Of a stretch of DNA of 64,000 nucleotides, positions 32,486-45,259 are shown one piece after another. Source of the stretch: Gigaspora rosea. Taxonomy: Eukaryota > Glomeromycota > Glomeromycetes > Diversisporales > Gigasporaceae. The notes under the pieces are model-generated. The model was not told the origin of the DNA. It saw nothing but the letters and a program-made list of their open reading frames with translations, and searched no databases. The translations under genes were made by a program, and so were the position numbers. Location of the stretch: NCBI GenBank assembly GCA_003550325.1, contig QKWP01000624.1:76679-140678 (forward strand). The letters are read 5' to 3'. Positions within the stretch are counted from its first letter, which is position 1; every line of letters starts with the position of its first letter.

Positions 32486-32931
32486 GGGAATTTATAAGTA
32501 AAACATATTTGTTAAAAACTTTAAAGCCAAATAACTTCTGATTTACTGGCCTGTTTTAAATAATTTTACTACCAAATTGTTTGTCTCTTTGAGACAATTC
32601 CAACAAGTCCAAAATCACTAAAATCCAATCACAGGATTGTAAGATAATGTGCTATCAAATAGTAATGTACCTAAAGAATAGGTTGATTGGTTAGACATAG
32701 GTCTAACAGTGGTCTAACCAATTAATCTCACACTCTAAGTGTATCACTATTTGATAGCACATTATCTCATGATTCTGTAATTGGATTTTAGTAATTTTGT
32801 GCTTATTGGAATTGTTTCAAAGAGATAAACAATTTGGTAATAAAATCATTTAAAACAGACCAGTAACTGACCAGTAGATTAAAAGTTATTTGGCTTTAAA
32901 GATTTAAAAAAATATGCTTTACTTATAAACT
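32486..32931. repeat. Two-module palindromic repeat, M1 outside
   Basis: Arms of about 220 bp are inverted around about 32705 (GTTAGACATAGGTCTAACAG). Outer parts carry TTACTGGCCTGTTTTAAATA-ATTTTACTACCAAATTG (M1-like). Inner parts carry CTCTTTGAGACAATTCCAAC and AATCACTAAAATCCAATCAC (M2-like). TGTGCTATCAAATAGT is repeated in both arms. Non-coding. Confidence 0.8.
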
Positions 32932-33654
32932 CCAAAAATCAGACTATTTAAATATTGCAGAATTTACAAATTAAAAATTATTTTGCAAAATTATAATTTA
33001 AACTAGAATTTGATTTGGGCCAATCAAATTGCTTATTTATTTGTAAGTTTTAACAAAAATCTTAATTAACACAAAACACAATAGTGGTTTGTTAAGAAGT
33101 TTTAGTACATTAGTAATAGGCTTTTTTGTACAAAAATAGAATTTTTTTTGTTTAGAAATTTACAGAATTTGAAATTGTTTTGCATAAATATAAATTTTAT
33201 TATTAAATAACATTAACCTTTGTTTGCAATACAGTAATAGCCACGAACTCTTCCCATCGATCACTGTGACCAAAATTGGAGCTAAAGAATTTTCTAAATT
33301 TAATCACAATTACACTAAGTAAACATATAAAATAGCCTTAAGGAAAAAGGTGAAGCAAGGAAAATTACATATAGTTTATTAGAATAGTTTTAACTTTTTA
33401 AAGACACAAATCTTGAAATACAAGAAAATTGTATTCTTTCGAAAAATTTTTACAAAGGAAAAATCTTTTTGAAGAAATTGTCATTACCCTGTATTGTAGA
33501 TTGTTAGCATAACAAAACAAACAAACACTTTTGGAAAGTAAACAAATAGCTAAATCGGGATGAACAAATGTAGAAGCTAACGAAACAATAAAACAACAAA
33601 CAGCAATAACAAAACAACAAAACAACAAACAAACACGTGCAAAACAACACGTAA

Positions 33655-35225
33655 ATGCTTGAACTTCCTGATTATAAGAATTTCTTTAACAAGTCGGAGG
33701 ACGAAAAGTCACTGGTACAAAAAGAACAAAACAAATTTATTTGGGAAGAAGATAGAAAGTTGCAAAGTATCTGGGCACTAGTGAAGTGTACTTAATTTCA
33801 GTCGTCCGTAATGTATTACGTTTTTATACATATGCTCAACACAAGAAAGCAAGGGAACAAAGTTTAACAAAGGAGGAAGTATTTCTGTTAGATCAGTCTG
33901 ATAACATTAATATAAAAGTTGAGGGCACAGTAAAAATGGAAGGAATAGCCATGTTAGAACATAATAAAGAGCAAAACAGAGCTCAGAGTAAGAACATTAA
34001 AATTAAAAACGAGCCAGTTGATATGAAATTACTACCATCACAACCAAGTGTTAAGGTTATTAGTAGGATAAGCAACATAGAGATAGAAGCACAAAGCAAT
34101 TTGCGTAAACAAAATCATGAAGAAAAAGAAAAGTCGGTATGCAATCATGATAATGAAATAGAAATAGTCAAAGACACTTTAATACAGGAAGAGTGTGGTA
34201 TACTAGACTATGGGCTTAATGAGCATATCGTTAAAAAAGCTCACTTAAAAGAAGATTCAATAGCAACATTAAATAACAAAAGGGCCAAACAATATGAAAA
34301 TATTTACAATTCAGTATGGGCTCCAGTAAACAAAATTTCATCCCAAAAGATCGAAGACTATGAGAAAACTGCAACATATTTCTTCACACTGTGGGATTTG
34401 CCAAAGGGATTAAAGGCAGAAGAAATCAAAAGTTTTTTAAGTTATTTTGGTGCAGTAACCATAATTGCATGGCAGCAAAATTTCTCTACAAAGGCAGCCT
34501 ATATAAAGATTTTAGCAAGTTCAGAGCAAAGAGGAAAATTGTTAAAAGAGAATTGGTCTTTGCATTTGGATTATGGTAAAACATACAGAACAACACCTGG
34601 AAAGTTTGACATAGCCAAATTAGAGGAGAGAAATAGATATAGGGCTACAATTTCCAATATACCAACAACTGCATATGATAGTTTACTTTTACGTCAACTT
34701 AAAAAATACAACGTGCAAGCAGTACACATCTTAAACAACCGTCATGGCAACCAAAGACAAAGGGCTTATGTCTTTTTCAAGACAGAAGAGGAACTCTTAC
34801 AAGCTCAAAAATATAATATATATTATTACAATACAAAGTTGGAATGGCAGATGATAATAGAAAACTCAGTTGGAAGAAATAATAAACAATTTCGATATCA
34901 AAAAGAAGCTCACTACGTTAACAAAGGGAAAAGACCATTATATGAAGCAGGAATAACTAAGGTACACAAAAGAGCCAGAGATAGTAGGGGTAATCCAAAC
35001 CGTAGTTTAGGTAGTAGCTCCAGATCTCGCAGCAGCACAAGAAAACCACTAAGAAGCGTAAAAACTGCTAATGAAAATATACAAAAACATGCAGTAAATA
35101 AAGTAGCAACGGGTTCAAATGCTGAAGAACTGGGCAAAAGGAAAAACAAACAAGAAGAAGAAATATGTGAAAAAGTTGAGATTTTAAGTTATTGGAAGAC
35201 ATGCAAGCTAAATTCAAAACAATAG
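33655..35225 (+). pseudogene. LINE ORF1, RNA-binding chaperone-type protein, frameshifted
   Basis: The likely start is ATG at 33655 (MLELPDYKNFFNKSEDEKS), reading to a TAA near 33793. About 33780 the frame shifts and a 479-codon frame (33786-35225) continues. The central part (YFFTLWDLPKGLKAEEIKSF, FGAVTIIAWQQNFSTKAAYI, then RATISNIPTTAYDSLLLRQL and QRQRAYVFFKTEEELL) has the spacing of two RRM-like folds. The C-terminal end is basic and Ser/Arg-rich (GSSSRSRSSTRKPL). ORF1 proteins coat LINE RNA and help target-primed reverse transcription. A diverged relative of the first RRM-like segment is at 59.3-59.5 kb. Confidence 0.72.
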
Positions 35226-35277
35226 AGCATTTGCTTGCTTTGCGCTCCTAATTTTCAGCCCAGTTGAATTAAAGAAT

Positions 35278-38200
35278 ATGGGCGAAGCAAAACACCTCAC
35301 TAATGCTTCATGTAGGCCCAATATAATTGAATTGAGTGAGGAAAGTAGGATAGATAGACGTAAGAAAGGGAAGTCAGTTTTAATCCAAGAAAAAAAGAAA
35401 ATAAATTTAAAAATCGGAGTACACAACATAAACAGATTAAAACTGAGTACACAAAATTAGATAGTTTATTAGAATTAATTTCAGAGGAGAATTTTGGAAT
35501 TGTAGGTTTAGTAGAGACAAATATCTCTAAAAAGGAAGGGAATTTCGCAATTAGCAAGGGTCATAATTTTAGGGGTTTCTGGTCGAAAAAGGAAATAGTT
35601 AAGAAAAGGGTTCAGGAGTTGGAATTTTAATTAGAAATGATTGGGAGAAGCATTTAGGACATTTGGTTAGAAAGAATGAATATATAATAGAAGCAAACTT
35701 TTATTTTAAGCAATTGGAACTAGTAGTAATAGTAGTTTACATACCCCCTAATGACAAAGAAACGTGTAAAATTATTCAACAAGAAATAGTTAGAAGATAC
35801 CTGAACAGATCTCGTGTTAGTCAGTTTGTCATTATGGGGGATTTCAATCATGTTATGGATGCACATCTAGACAGAGAAGGTGCAGGCGGTAATAAAAATA
35901 GTAAGATCCTCCCCTTATATAGGTGGCTTAGAAGTCAGGATTTTCAAGATACATATAGGTTTTTGCATCCAAACCGGAGAGAATTTACCTGGAGCAATAA
36001 TTTAAGTAAATCAAGAATAGATCAAATCTGGGTGTCTGAGAACCTAGTAACAGGTTTAAAAGAAGCGACAATAGAAGACATGCACTCCTATACAAGCAGT
36101 GACCATCATTTTGTATCGGTCACTACTCAAATGGACCACTTAATCAAAAACTATAACAAAGCTACTATGAAGAGGAAACAATCAACGAGATGGGTATTCC
36201 TGTACGAAGAAGCTACAAAAGAAGATTGGCAAAATTATGCTGAAGATTTAAATCTATTTCTGGAAAGGAAGTTGGGGTCTAGTAAAGGAGTTGAAAACCG
36301 TAGAGCCAATTTATCTTTAAACGAACTCTGGGATATTTCCAACAAAGTATCATTTCTGAAACTAACAAAAATTTACCAAGGAAGAAGATTTTAATGGAGG
36401 AGGACCAAAATATAGGAAGCAGCCTAAAACAGAAATTTGGGATGCAACAACAAGACTTAGCAAAGTAATAAGAATATTACAAAAATCAAAGGAGGGAAGC
36501 TTAAATATAGACGAATTACAAAGGTGCAACAATACAATTGATTTTATTAACCATGGTCAGGGCACGCAGATACCGAAAATTAAGAATCTAACAGAAGAGG
36601 TAATTTTTGATCTAAAGGGATGGTGGAAGCTCTTAAACGCAAGAGTAGCAGTTGAAAGGTCAAAAATTAAGAGACTAGAAATTGAAGACCACGTAGAACG
36701 TAGATGTGCTATGATCGAGAACGACCAAAAGAAAATGCTCCGAAGCCTTCGTAATAAACCATGGAAGTCAATTAAGCTAGACCGTATTTTTGAACAAGAT
36801 GGTGTAGATAGGAATCTAATAACAGAGGAAGAAGCGGTACTCGAAAAGACTATGATACATTTCCAGCAGCAATTTCAGAAAAGAAGAACACACCTAAGTT
36901 CTATGTCCAATGAATGGAGAAGAATATACAAGCCCTTAGGGAAAATTAAGGAAAGTTGGTATATGGAATTAGAATCAGAAATATCACTAGAGGAATGGTT
37001 TTCAGCACTCAAATAAACCAAAAACACTTCAGCACTGGGGCCTTCTGGTATTGGGTATAGGTTAATCAAACAAGCGGGTATAAACTCCCAAGAAATTTTA
37101 GGCAATTGGCCAACAAATGTTTAATAGAGGGTGACATACTAGATAAATAGAAAGTATCGCAGCTGTATTTAATTCCTAAAAGTGAAGAATGGGAGTACTC
37201 GCTAAGCAATGCAAGACCAATAGCATTGTTAGAATCATTCCGGAAATGTGTCACAAGAGTTCTGAACAAAAGATTAGCTAGAGTTTTCGTTGAGAACAAA
37301 ATTCTTGAAGGCCCAAATTTTGCAAGATTATCCGGGTATTCAACCGAAAATCCAATTCATATTATGAACATGTTGATGGAAGACGCAAAAGAGAAGGGAA
37401 AAGAGATGTGGATATTATTTCAAGACATGCGTAAAGCGTTTGATTCAGTATCCCTTTCATCTTTAGAGTTGGCCATGAACAGGTTAAAATTACCAAGCAA
37501 AATAATTAAAATTATTATAAACCTTTTTGAAAGAAGGAAAGCAAAGGTAATTACGGCATTAGGACCTACTGATCCGTATAAAGCGGCAGATGGGATCGAT
37601 CAAGGAGAAGTTTTGTCACCCCTTCTATAGCATATTTTTTACGATCCTTTGTTGTGTCGTATAGAGAGTGATAAAGATCTAGGATATAAAGTTCAGACAG
37701 AAGAAGTAACAGATTGGGCTAGACAATCATACAGGAAATCTGAGATGAGGTTCTCAGTGTTAGCGTATACAGATGATACGACATGGATTACCGAAAACAA
37801 ATCTCAGCTCAGAAAAATAATGGAAATAGCAAGCGATTTCTTTAGAATAAATGACATTCAAATAAATGGAAAGAAATCCAAGCTTTTAATTTTAAATTCA
37901 AGTTTACGCAAAGAAGAAAGGTTTGTGCAGTTTGAAAATGAGATAGTTCAGGCTGAGAGTATAGAGACAACCACTCGTTTTTTGGGGGTCTGGTTAAATG
38001 GAAAAATGAAGGAATCTTTAGTAAAGAAGAAAGCACGTGACATTGTGAGACAATTCACAATCTCTTCAAATTGGAAAAAACTCTCTCTAAGCCAACTAGT
38101 TTATATCAACAATAGGTGTTTACTTCCGAAACTTAGTTACATCCTACAGCTTTCAAAACTCTCTACTCAGGCTCTTAACAGCATACACCAGCCTTATGTC

Positions 38201-40426
38201 TGAATGGTTGAACATAAACTTGATATTACACAAAAGGCAGGCAATTATATTGTCTTACACAAAGGGTTTTTAGGATGTAAGCCTTTGGCTCAAGAAATTG
38301 TAACAATGCAATTAACAGGTTTACAAAAAAAATTAAACACCAAAGGCAGCCTGACGGAGTTAACGATTATAAGGGCCAAACAAGGTTTTCGGGATACATG
38401 TATAACAGAAGAAACATGGCCAGAAATGGATGAAATTTGGCTTAAAAAAATTTGGAAGGACAATTTAACTTGTATATCTCTACTTAAAGCACAGTCCAAT
38501 GGCATTACCTTTCAAATGAAGCGACTCTCTATATGCATCAAAAATAAAGGAACAAAGTTGAGAGAGATAGTGGGTGTGGAGGTCTTTCTTAAAGCATACA
38601 AATCATTAAACAGGATAAATTTGTTCTTTATAGAGCAGCTGCTTGATAAAAAGTCAAAAAATCTTTTTTCGTGGCAAGAGCTTAAGGTAGTAAAGAGATT
38701 ACCAAATAGGGGCAGAAAGGCAAATTGGTTCATAAAGATAGAGGAGTTACTTTTAACAGACAACACGTCAAGGCAGGTAAAGGGTTTTCAAGTAGGGGTG
38801 CCTAGTAACTCTTTAACTTTGGAATGGAAGTTGAGTGGGGTTTCAAAAGATAAAAGAAAGAAGGAAGTAATTTGTTTTCACTCAGTCCAAAGTGGTGATA
38901 TTAATGTTGGCAAGATCTTGGAAAAGAAGAGAAAGTTTCTTTTAGTTCAAACCAAAAATATACACGGTAGCAAGAGTAAAGGAACGAAAGAGGGCCCAGA
39001 CTTTTGTAAAGAGGTTAAAGAAGAGCACAAGGTATCAATACATACGAACAAAGCAATCGGTGTTATACCTAATGCAGTAGCGCAAAATCTGTCGAAATAC
39101 AGAACTCTTCTAAACCAATTAAGAACAAATAATAAAGGAAATAAAGAGGTTTTGGCGTCAGACGACCTTTGTAGCACTTTAGACAGAGTTATTATCCAAG
39201 ATCACGTGGTGGAACTAATTCATATGCAAGAGCTAGGTTCTGGTCTAACAAATATGCTTGTTAGTCAATATTATTGTTTGTTAGCAGCAGGCAATATGAG
39301 TTTTCAAGTATATACAGATGGTTCTTTAGTCGAAAAGGATGGGAGGAAAGTTATGGGAGCCAGTTGGATATGGCTAGATTCCCTTAAAAACTTAAAAATA
39401 GCAGAAGGGAATATAGGATTTGAGTCTTGGCCTTCTTCAATGAAGGCAGAGTTGGTAGCAATTTGGATGGTTTTATTAGTAGCACAAAAGGAAGTAGATA
39501 TAGTTATTAATACAGATAGTGCGGTAGCAATTGCAAGCCTGGGTTCAAAAGTACAGTTAGAGGCTTTTCACCGTTGGAGTAAATGCAAAAGTTATAGCCT
39601 AATTACAAAAATTCACAACCTTTCACAGTCAAAGAAAATTGTACTTAAATTTAATAAAATCAAAGGCCATAGCGGAGAGAAATGGAATGAAGAAGCAGAC
39701 AAGTTGGCAAAAAAAGGGACACAACTCGCCAATTTAGAGAATCTGAAGCTAGAGAACAATTTAAGGCTTGACACTATTCCTATATGGAAAGGAAGTTACA
39801 TTGAAATGCCACTTCATTTCTTTATCAAGCGGATCTTTGAGTTTAAAACTGGTCTGGATTTTAGATTCTCAAGAGTTTTAAGTTATGTTGAACCAGATGA
39901 AAAGGTCGTTAAGCACTTCTGGCCATTATTTTGGAAAGATTTAAAAGGAAAAATGAGAATCAGATGTAAATCAATGAAAACAAGCAGAAGAGTAGCGTTT
40001 CATTTGAAGTGCTTAACCAACGAAGTACCAACACTATCAGTTCTCAAGCGAAGAAGATCAGATATTTACTCTGAAAACAATTGCATTCGTTGTAACCAAG
40101 AAGAGGAAGAAATACTCGACCATATGACCGAATGTGAAAGTTACATACTGCATTGGTTTAATATCGAGGGAGCAGCCTTTGCAATTGCACAAGAGAGTGT
40201 CCCACAAGAAATATTATCGGAAGTTGATAAAATTAAGCTAAGGAGGGCCTTATTTGGAACAAGTAGAACCGAGATTCAAGAGCTAAGAAAAAGTATAATT
40301 CGGGGTCTTTTTCCACAAAAGGTTTTAGCAAATCTTAAAACACTTCTGATCACAAGAAAAGTAACGTTAGATTTTGTAGAATGCTACAAAACTTTAGTAG
40401 AGAACGGTTTCCATGATCTAGTTTAG
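35278..40426 (+). pseudogene. LINE ORF2: endonuclease, reverse transcriptase, RNase H, broken frames
   Basis: Endonuclease motifs in order: KIGVHNINRL, GLVETN, VVYIPPND, MGDFNHVMDA, SRIDQIWVSE, SSDHHFV (35400-36120). Reverse transcriptase: ARPIALLESFRK, LFQDMRKAFDSVS, DGIDQGEVLSPLL and FSVLAYTDDTTWI near 37760-37800, where catalytic YTDD is intact. RNase H (39310-39720): YTDGSLVEKDGRK, MKAELVAIW, INTDSAVAI, KIKGHSGEKWNEEADKLAKKG, with all four acidic positions and the His kept. A terminal CIRCN...HMTEC motif lies at 40085-40135. Defects: frame shifts near 35455 and 35610, stops or shifts around 36390, 37014 and 37120-37150, TAG at 37628-37630 replacing the expected Trp after SPLL, and TGA at 38201-38203. 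The last 740 codons (38204-40426) are uninterrupted. Confidence 0.9.
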
Positions 40427-41002
40427 CAAATCCGTTGCGTTATTGTAGCAAAATGGGAGTCCCAGCTGGGCATCACAAGAGATCAAAAAAGAAGGAAACT
40501 GGATTCACATATTGTGAATGAAAGTAAAAGGGCTGTTCATTCATCTGAGAGAGCAGTTTTCGGCGCTCCAGGTCTGTCCAACGTTGCATTAGTCACGAAT
40601 ACCGAAGAAGGAGTGCCAAATCGGAAAAAAGAAACTGAAGTTGAAAGAAGAAACCTACTAGAAGAAACGATAAAAAATTTTATAATTAATGGCATTAAGC
40701 CTTTTTGGATCAGTTTTTGACAGAGCTGACCACAATCCCTAGTTTTCTGTTGATAGTGCGACAGGTCGCATCTGGGCGTCTGTGGATAGCCGGATGATGC
40801 CGGGCTTGCAATTGGAGGGTTTATTATATACAAATCTTAGATTAGTATGTAAACTTATTAATGTAGCACCGACAAGACTGTCAAAGAAATAAAAAAAAAA
40901 AAAAAAATACAGTAATAGCTTGATTATTAGATATTATGATCACTGTACATCAAAATAGAATCTTGCTAAATTTGAAATCTACTTAGCCTAATAGTTAACT
41001 TG

Positions 41003-41623
41003 TGATCCGCCTAAGAACTAGTGAAAAAACATAGTAAACCATAGGGAAATTTACTGTTGTTTTTTGTCTTTTCTGGAATCTGGAGTTTTTCAAAGGACCA
41101 ATCGAAGTAAACCATACTAAATTTAAATTTCAGTTCAGGTTCAGAGTTCAGGTTCAATTGAACCTGAGCCTGAACTAAACCTAGGAACACAACTTCTTCT
41201 AGTTTCTTGAATAGAAGAATTTTACTAAAATAAAACAACAAAGTCCTTCTATATTAAGAAAAAGTTGTAAAGGAGGTCATAATAGTGTCATAATGGTGGT
41301 TAAATTATTAAAATCAACCCAGTGGATCATGATATATGAGCATTTTGTCTTTGCAACTATATGGTATAAACAAAAAAGTAAACATATAGCCGCAGAGACA
41401 AAATGCATGTATATCGTGATCCACTAGGCAGATTTTACTGATTTAACTGTTAAAACCATAATTCTTTTCTCTACAACTTTTACTTAATGGAGAAGAGAGG
41501 TTTGTTTAGTATAAATCTATTTGTCCTTTGGAAAACTCTAGATTCCAAAAAAAGACAAAAAATACATAGTAAACATATCTCCACTGTTTACTATATTTTT
41601 TCACTGGTTCTTAGACGGATCAC
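41003..41623. mobile_element. Large palindromic foldback element
   Basis: The left arm TGATCCGCCTAAGAACTAGTG and right arm CACTGGTTCTTAGACGGATCA are inverted over at least 100 bp (including CAATTTACTATG-type and TTTTTGTCTTTT-TGGAATCTGGAG words). The centre near 41360 contains an inner palindrome GGATCATGATATATGAGCATTTTGTCT with an M1-like TTAAATTATTAAAATCAACC block. Non-coding. Confidence 0.7.
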
Positions 41624-41639
41624 GAATTAAGTATAGTTA

Positions 41640-42290
41640 AGCGTATAGATTCTAAATGCATTTGACAAATTATAGAATTGCTAATTTCAAACGTAAATTA
41701 CGAGATATACAATTTTTAAGAAAATCATAATATATTGTGATGCTGTTTATACGTATTATTCTATAAAATTATTGTAAGCATGTTGGGATGAAAGTTATTT
41801 TCGCAAGGTAGTAATTTTTCACATTTATCTACCCTTGCAATTAAATTGATTATGCATGTGAACTTCTCGTGTACTTAAGAATATTATCCAATTCAGAAAA
41901 TCGTTCAGAAGAATTTCAATTGACATGTAAAGATAGGCAACATCGTGCCATGCGTTTATACTGTGTAATTTTGCCATGCAGAGCGCAATAACGATCTATT
42001 GTAGTTCTATAGTTGTATTTAATAATATACATAATTGTACAACGTCAATTTAGTGATTGTACCCGGGTAGAACTTGCAATTATGACATAGTAATTTATCC
42101 GGATATCCGAGTAATTTAATAGTAACCGGGTAGAGGTTTTCCCAAAGGGTACAATCTCTATGATAACGATAAATACATTGCAAAATAAAAATGGATATTC
42201 TTGCAGCTCAGTTATTTTAATTTATTTATTTTTTTTTTTACAGTATATAAAAAAATATACTGTAAGATAGATATGCGCACTAACGGTATT
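41640..42290. other. Intergenic DNA with a small TTGTACCC inverted repeat
   Basis: A 97-bp unit at 42058-42154 begins TTGTACCCGGGTAG and ends CCAAAGGGTACAA; its ends resemble those of the large unit at 50975-55194. Nothing else was recognised. Confidence 0.5.
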
Positions 42291-42293
42291 TTA

Positions 42294-42374
42294 TGAACTA
42301 TTGATCAGAATCGCATGATTTTGGTATTATTCGTCGAATGATACCAAAATCATGTGATTCTGATCAATAGTTCA
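42294..42374. repeat. Near-perfect hairpin, TGAACTATTGATCAGAATC
   Basis: TGAACTATTGATCAGAATCG...GATTTTGGTATT is followed after a 9-bp loop by AATGATACCAAAATCATGTGATTCTGATCAATAGTTCA. Arms of about 36 bp have one or two mismatches. Confidence 0.8.
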
Positions 42375-42429
42375 ACGTTTAACTAAAATAAACTGCGCAC
42401 AACAATTTTTAAAAACTTTGAAATTAACA

Positions 42430-42715
42430 TAAAACGAGAATAATTGTTGCTAGACCAGCCCTTTTTCGATGATTTTACCACCAAAATGACCGCTAAAATC
42501 TGATCACGGGGTCACGAAATCATTATATCATTTTGATGAAAATAGATTAATTTAATCTATTTTCATCCAAAACAAAAATCTTACCGATCTCGTGATCCCA
42601 TGATCAGATTTTAGAGATTCTAGCGATTTTAGACTCGCTGGAATCGTCTTCAAGGTGGTCATTTTGGTGGTAAAATCATCGAAAACAGATCGGTCTTTCA
42701 AAAGTTATCCACCAT
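42430..42715. repeat. Two-module palindromic repeat
   Basis: M1 (TTTTTCGATGATTTTACCACCAAAATGACC) forms the outer left end, and its complement GGTCATTTTGGTGGTAAAAT-CATCGAAAA lies on the right. M2-like AAATCTGATCACGGGGTCACGA and its complement lie inside, and the centre is AGATTAATTTAATCT near 42550. Followed at 42760-43000 by looser copies with TCGTCTCGATGAGACGAA. Confidence 0.75.
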
Positions 42716-43302
42716 CTTGTATTAATTTCAAAAATAGCTTATTTCGGTTAAATGGTATTAGGTATTATCTCGCGAACAGTGATTGGAATTGCGTGATTTT
42801 GATTCGTCTCGATGAGACGAATGGTACCAAATCATGCGATCAAGATTGCTGATATTGTTGATGTGCCGAATTAGGCACTGCACCAAATCAATAATGAAGT
42901 TCTTAAATATTTAATGAATGATATCTTGTGATTTAGTGATAAGAATTAGAAGATTTTGGTACCTTGACGAGACGAATCGAATGGTGCCGAATTAGGCATA
43001 TCTACCTTACAAATTTTTGTTTATTAATTTTGAGTAATTTTAAATCCACTGAATTCGAATTCTTTAATAAATCTCGACGTACATTTATTTTATTAAGAAA
43101 TATATATTAACAATAGATATATATTTATTTAAAAAAATGGGTTGGTTTATTGGTTTTTAACGTTTTTGAACAATTAAAAACATAAAAATTTTCAATACTA
43201 ATCCATCACTAGTTGCAATAAAACTGTCAATTTTTTGCGTCATGACTTGTACTTATTTCACTACAGTATAACGAACTAATACCGTAAAAAATATTTAATA
43301 GT

Positions 43303-43622
43303 GAATAATTTTTGATCCACTTGTCCGTTTTCGATGAAAAAACTACCAAAATATGTTCGTCTCGATGAGACAATTCTAATCCCAATATTACTAAAATCCA
43401 ATCACAGGATCCCGAGATCGTTAATGATTTGCTTCATTTCGGGTGTTTTAGGATTAGTTTAACCAATCCTAAACACCCGAAGTGACTCAAATCTCTGTCG
43501 ATCTCGGGATCCTGCGATTGGATTTTAGCGATTTTTGGTTCATTAGAATTGTCTCATCGAGACAAACATTTTAGTAGCTGTTTCATCGAAAATGGACCAG
43601 TGAATCAAAAGTTATTCACTGT
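43303..43622. repeat. Two-module palindromic repeat, well preserved
   Basis: Outer M1: TTTTTGATCCACTTGTCCGT-TTTCGATGAAAAAACTACCAAAAT. Next GTCTCGATGAGACAATTCTAAT. Then M2: TTACTAAAATCCAATCACAGGATCCCGAGATCG. Centre: CGGGTGTTTTAGGATTAG and its complement near 43455. The right half mirrors the left throughout. Non-coding. Confidence 0.82.
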
Positions 43623-43776
43623 TAATTTTTTTTTTTTTTGGAATTTTTAATATGATAGTAAATTCCAAAATCCGCCGATATGAATATCTCAGGTGCGTCA
43701 TAATACCCTTTTTTGACGATAACCCGGGTAAATCCAACCCAAAGTTTTCAAGATAATCCAAATAAAGAAAAATCTG

Positions 43777-43945
43777 ATGAATAAAGAAAAATCTGATTAT
43801 GTGGTAATACGGATATTTCAAATTAGGAAAATCAGATAAATCATGATAGAGGTAATACGAATAAAGAAAAATCTGATTATGCAGTAATACGAATATTATC
43901 ATATTAGGAAAATCAGATAAATCTTGATAGATAAGTATTATGTGG
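43777..43945. repeat. Two-copy direct repeat of about 82 bp
   Basis: ATAAAGAAAAATCTGATTATG-(T/C)(G/A)GTAATACG...TTAGGAAAATCAGATAAATC(A/T)TGATAGA occurs twice head to tail. An extra ATAAAGAAAAATCTGAT precedes the array. It lies directly upstream of the MAPR gene and could be part of its promoter. Confidence 0.7.
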
Positions 43946-44041
43946 GGAAAATCAAATAAAACTTGCTTGATAGAGATAGCGATAAGTATTTAATTACTTC
44001 TAGTTGAAAAGTTAGAATTAAAATATTCTTGTACTTCTAAA

Positions 44042-44754
44042 ATGAGGTAAGTTCAGAGAATTAAGTGAATATCGTAAAATCGAAAGAAATTAAACTGATA
44101 TTTAATTATTTCTATTGCACTTTTTTTTCACAATTAGTCAATTTCCTCCCGCTTCCAGTGAGCCACCTCCCAATTTGGCGGAACCAAAAGATACCCCTTT
44201 TACTTCAGCTCAGCTTGCAGAGGTTTAACCAGAGTTTATTTATGTGATATTGTTTATGAAAACGTCTTAATAATATTATTGTCATAAAAATAGTACGATG
44301 GAACTGATTTGAATCGTCCAATATATGTTGCGGTTAAAGGCACAATATTTGATGTAACAGGAAAACGTCCTCTTTACGGAGTGGGTGGTAGCTATCATGT
44401 GTTTGCTGGTAAAGATGCTTCAAAGGTAAATTAGTTAACAATGCTTTGATTTCTTGATGCGATCAAATTTACTCAAATTTATATTATTTTTATATGATTT
44501 TATATGATTTTATATGATTTTATATGATTAGGGTCTCGCTACGGGTTCAATGACTGATGTAACTGGTGATTATAGTTCTTTAGATGAATCTCAGGTAATA
44601 TTTATAAGATCATTTATCAATTTATCATTATTTGTATTTAAAATACATAATCACTGATCTCAATACTAATAATCTTATATAGCTCAAAACCCTTGACGAT
44701 TGGTACAACTATTATAAATTAAGATACAATATCGTGGGGAAAGTTACTTCTTAA
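44042..44754 (+). CDS. MAPR family heme-binding protein (Dap1/PGRMC-like)
   Basis: Members have a cytochrome-b5-like fold with Tyr-ligated heme and support cytochrome P450 steps of sterol synthesis (Dap1 with Erg11 in yeast). Five exons: 44042-44046, 44138-44222, 44294-44425, 44532-44594, 44683-44754, giving 118 aa. Exon 1 is just ATGAG. Order: Pro-rich MSQFPPASSEPPP, FTSAQLAEYDGTD (start of the cyt-b5 fold), YVAVKGTIFDVTGKR, the heme loop LYGVGGSYHVFAGKDAS where the first Tyr matches the axial ligand of PGRMC1, GLATGSMTDV, and YKLRYNIVGKV near the end. There is no N-terminal membrane anchor, unlike PGRMC1, so it is probably soluble or peripheral. Tail-to-tail with ARS2 (505 bp between stops). 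Confidence 0.93.
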
Positions 44755-45259
44755 ATATTACTCGCTTTTATAATGTGATAAATTAATTAGGATTTAAATT
44801 GTTATCATATTGCAATTATATATATATTTTTCATAAATTCTTATTGACACCAACCAGTTAACTCATTTAAATGGCTATTTGCTTTTATTTGAAGATAACT
44901 TACATGGAGTGATATATATGAAACTAATTAGAGTGCACTAGGCTCTATATTGCACAACAATTGATAAAAATTCAGAGCACATTAAACTATTAAGTGAAAC
45001 TGGTCGGCTATTATTAATTATAATACCGAACTTCTTATTCAGTAGTTCCTGTTCTTTTTTTTCCTCACATCATAAATAAATAAAAAAGTTTCCGTGAAAA
45101 AAAAAAAAAAAAAACTAAACCTTAATAATAACATAGACGAGATCAAAATAATATTAAAATGATTTGTTAAGACAAATCAACAAAGTTCAAATTTAATGTT
45201 TAAAAAAATGTGTAATAATCAAGTATATTAAAAGTTTCTTAAAAAAAATAACAAGAAAT

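Larger units (their letters stand above)
33242..40906 (+). mobile_element. Whole LINE retrotransposon, 7.7 kb, with 13-bp target duplication
   Basis: The sequence ATACAGTAATAGC lies directly before it (33229-33241) and again directly after its terminal A-run (40907-40919): a long target duplication plus poly(A), the mark of target-primed LINE insertion. Order is a 413-bp A-rich 5' UTR, ORF1 with an RNA-binding-type region, ORF2 with APE-type endonuclease, reverse transcriptase, a long linker, RNase H and a CCHC-like motif, then a 3' UTR. EN plus RT plus RNase H is the arrangement of I/Tad-type clades (family placement is inference). Frames are interrupted several times, so this copy should be inactive, yet its ends are complete. 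Confidence 0.92.

Noticed and set aside
43777-43945. Possible CRISPR-like direct repeats
   Set aside because: Only two long copies without regular spacers, in a eukaryotic context.
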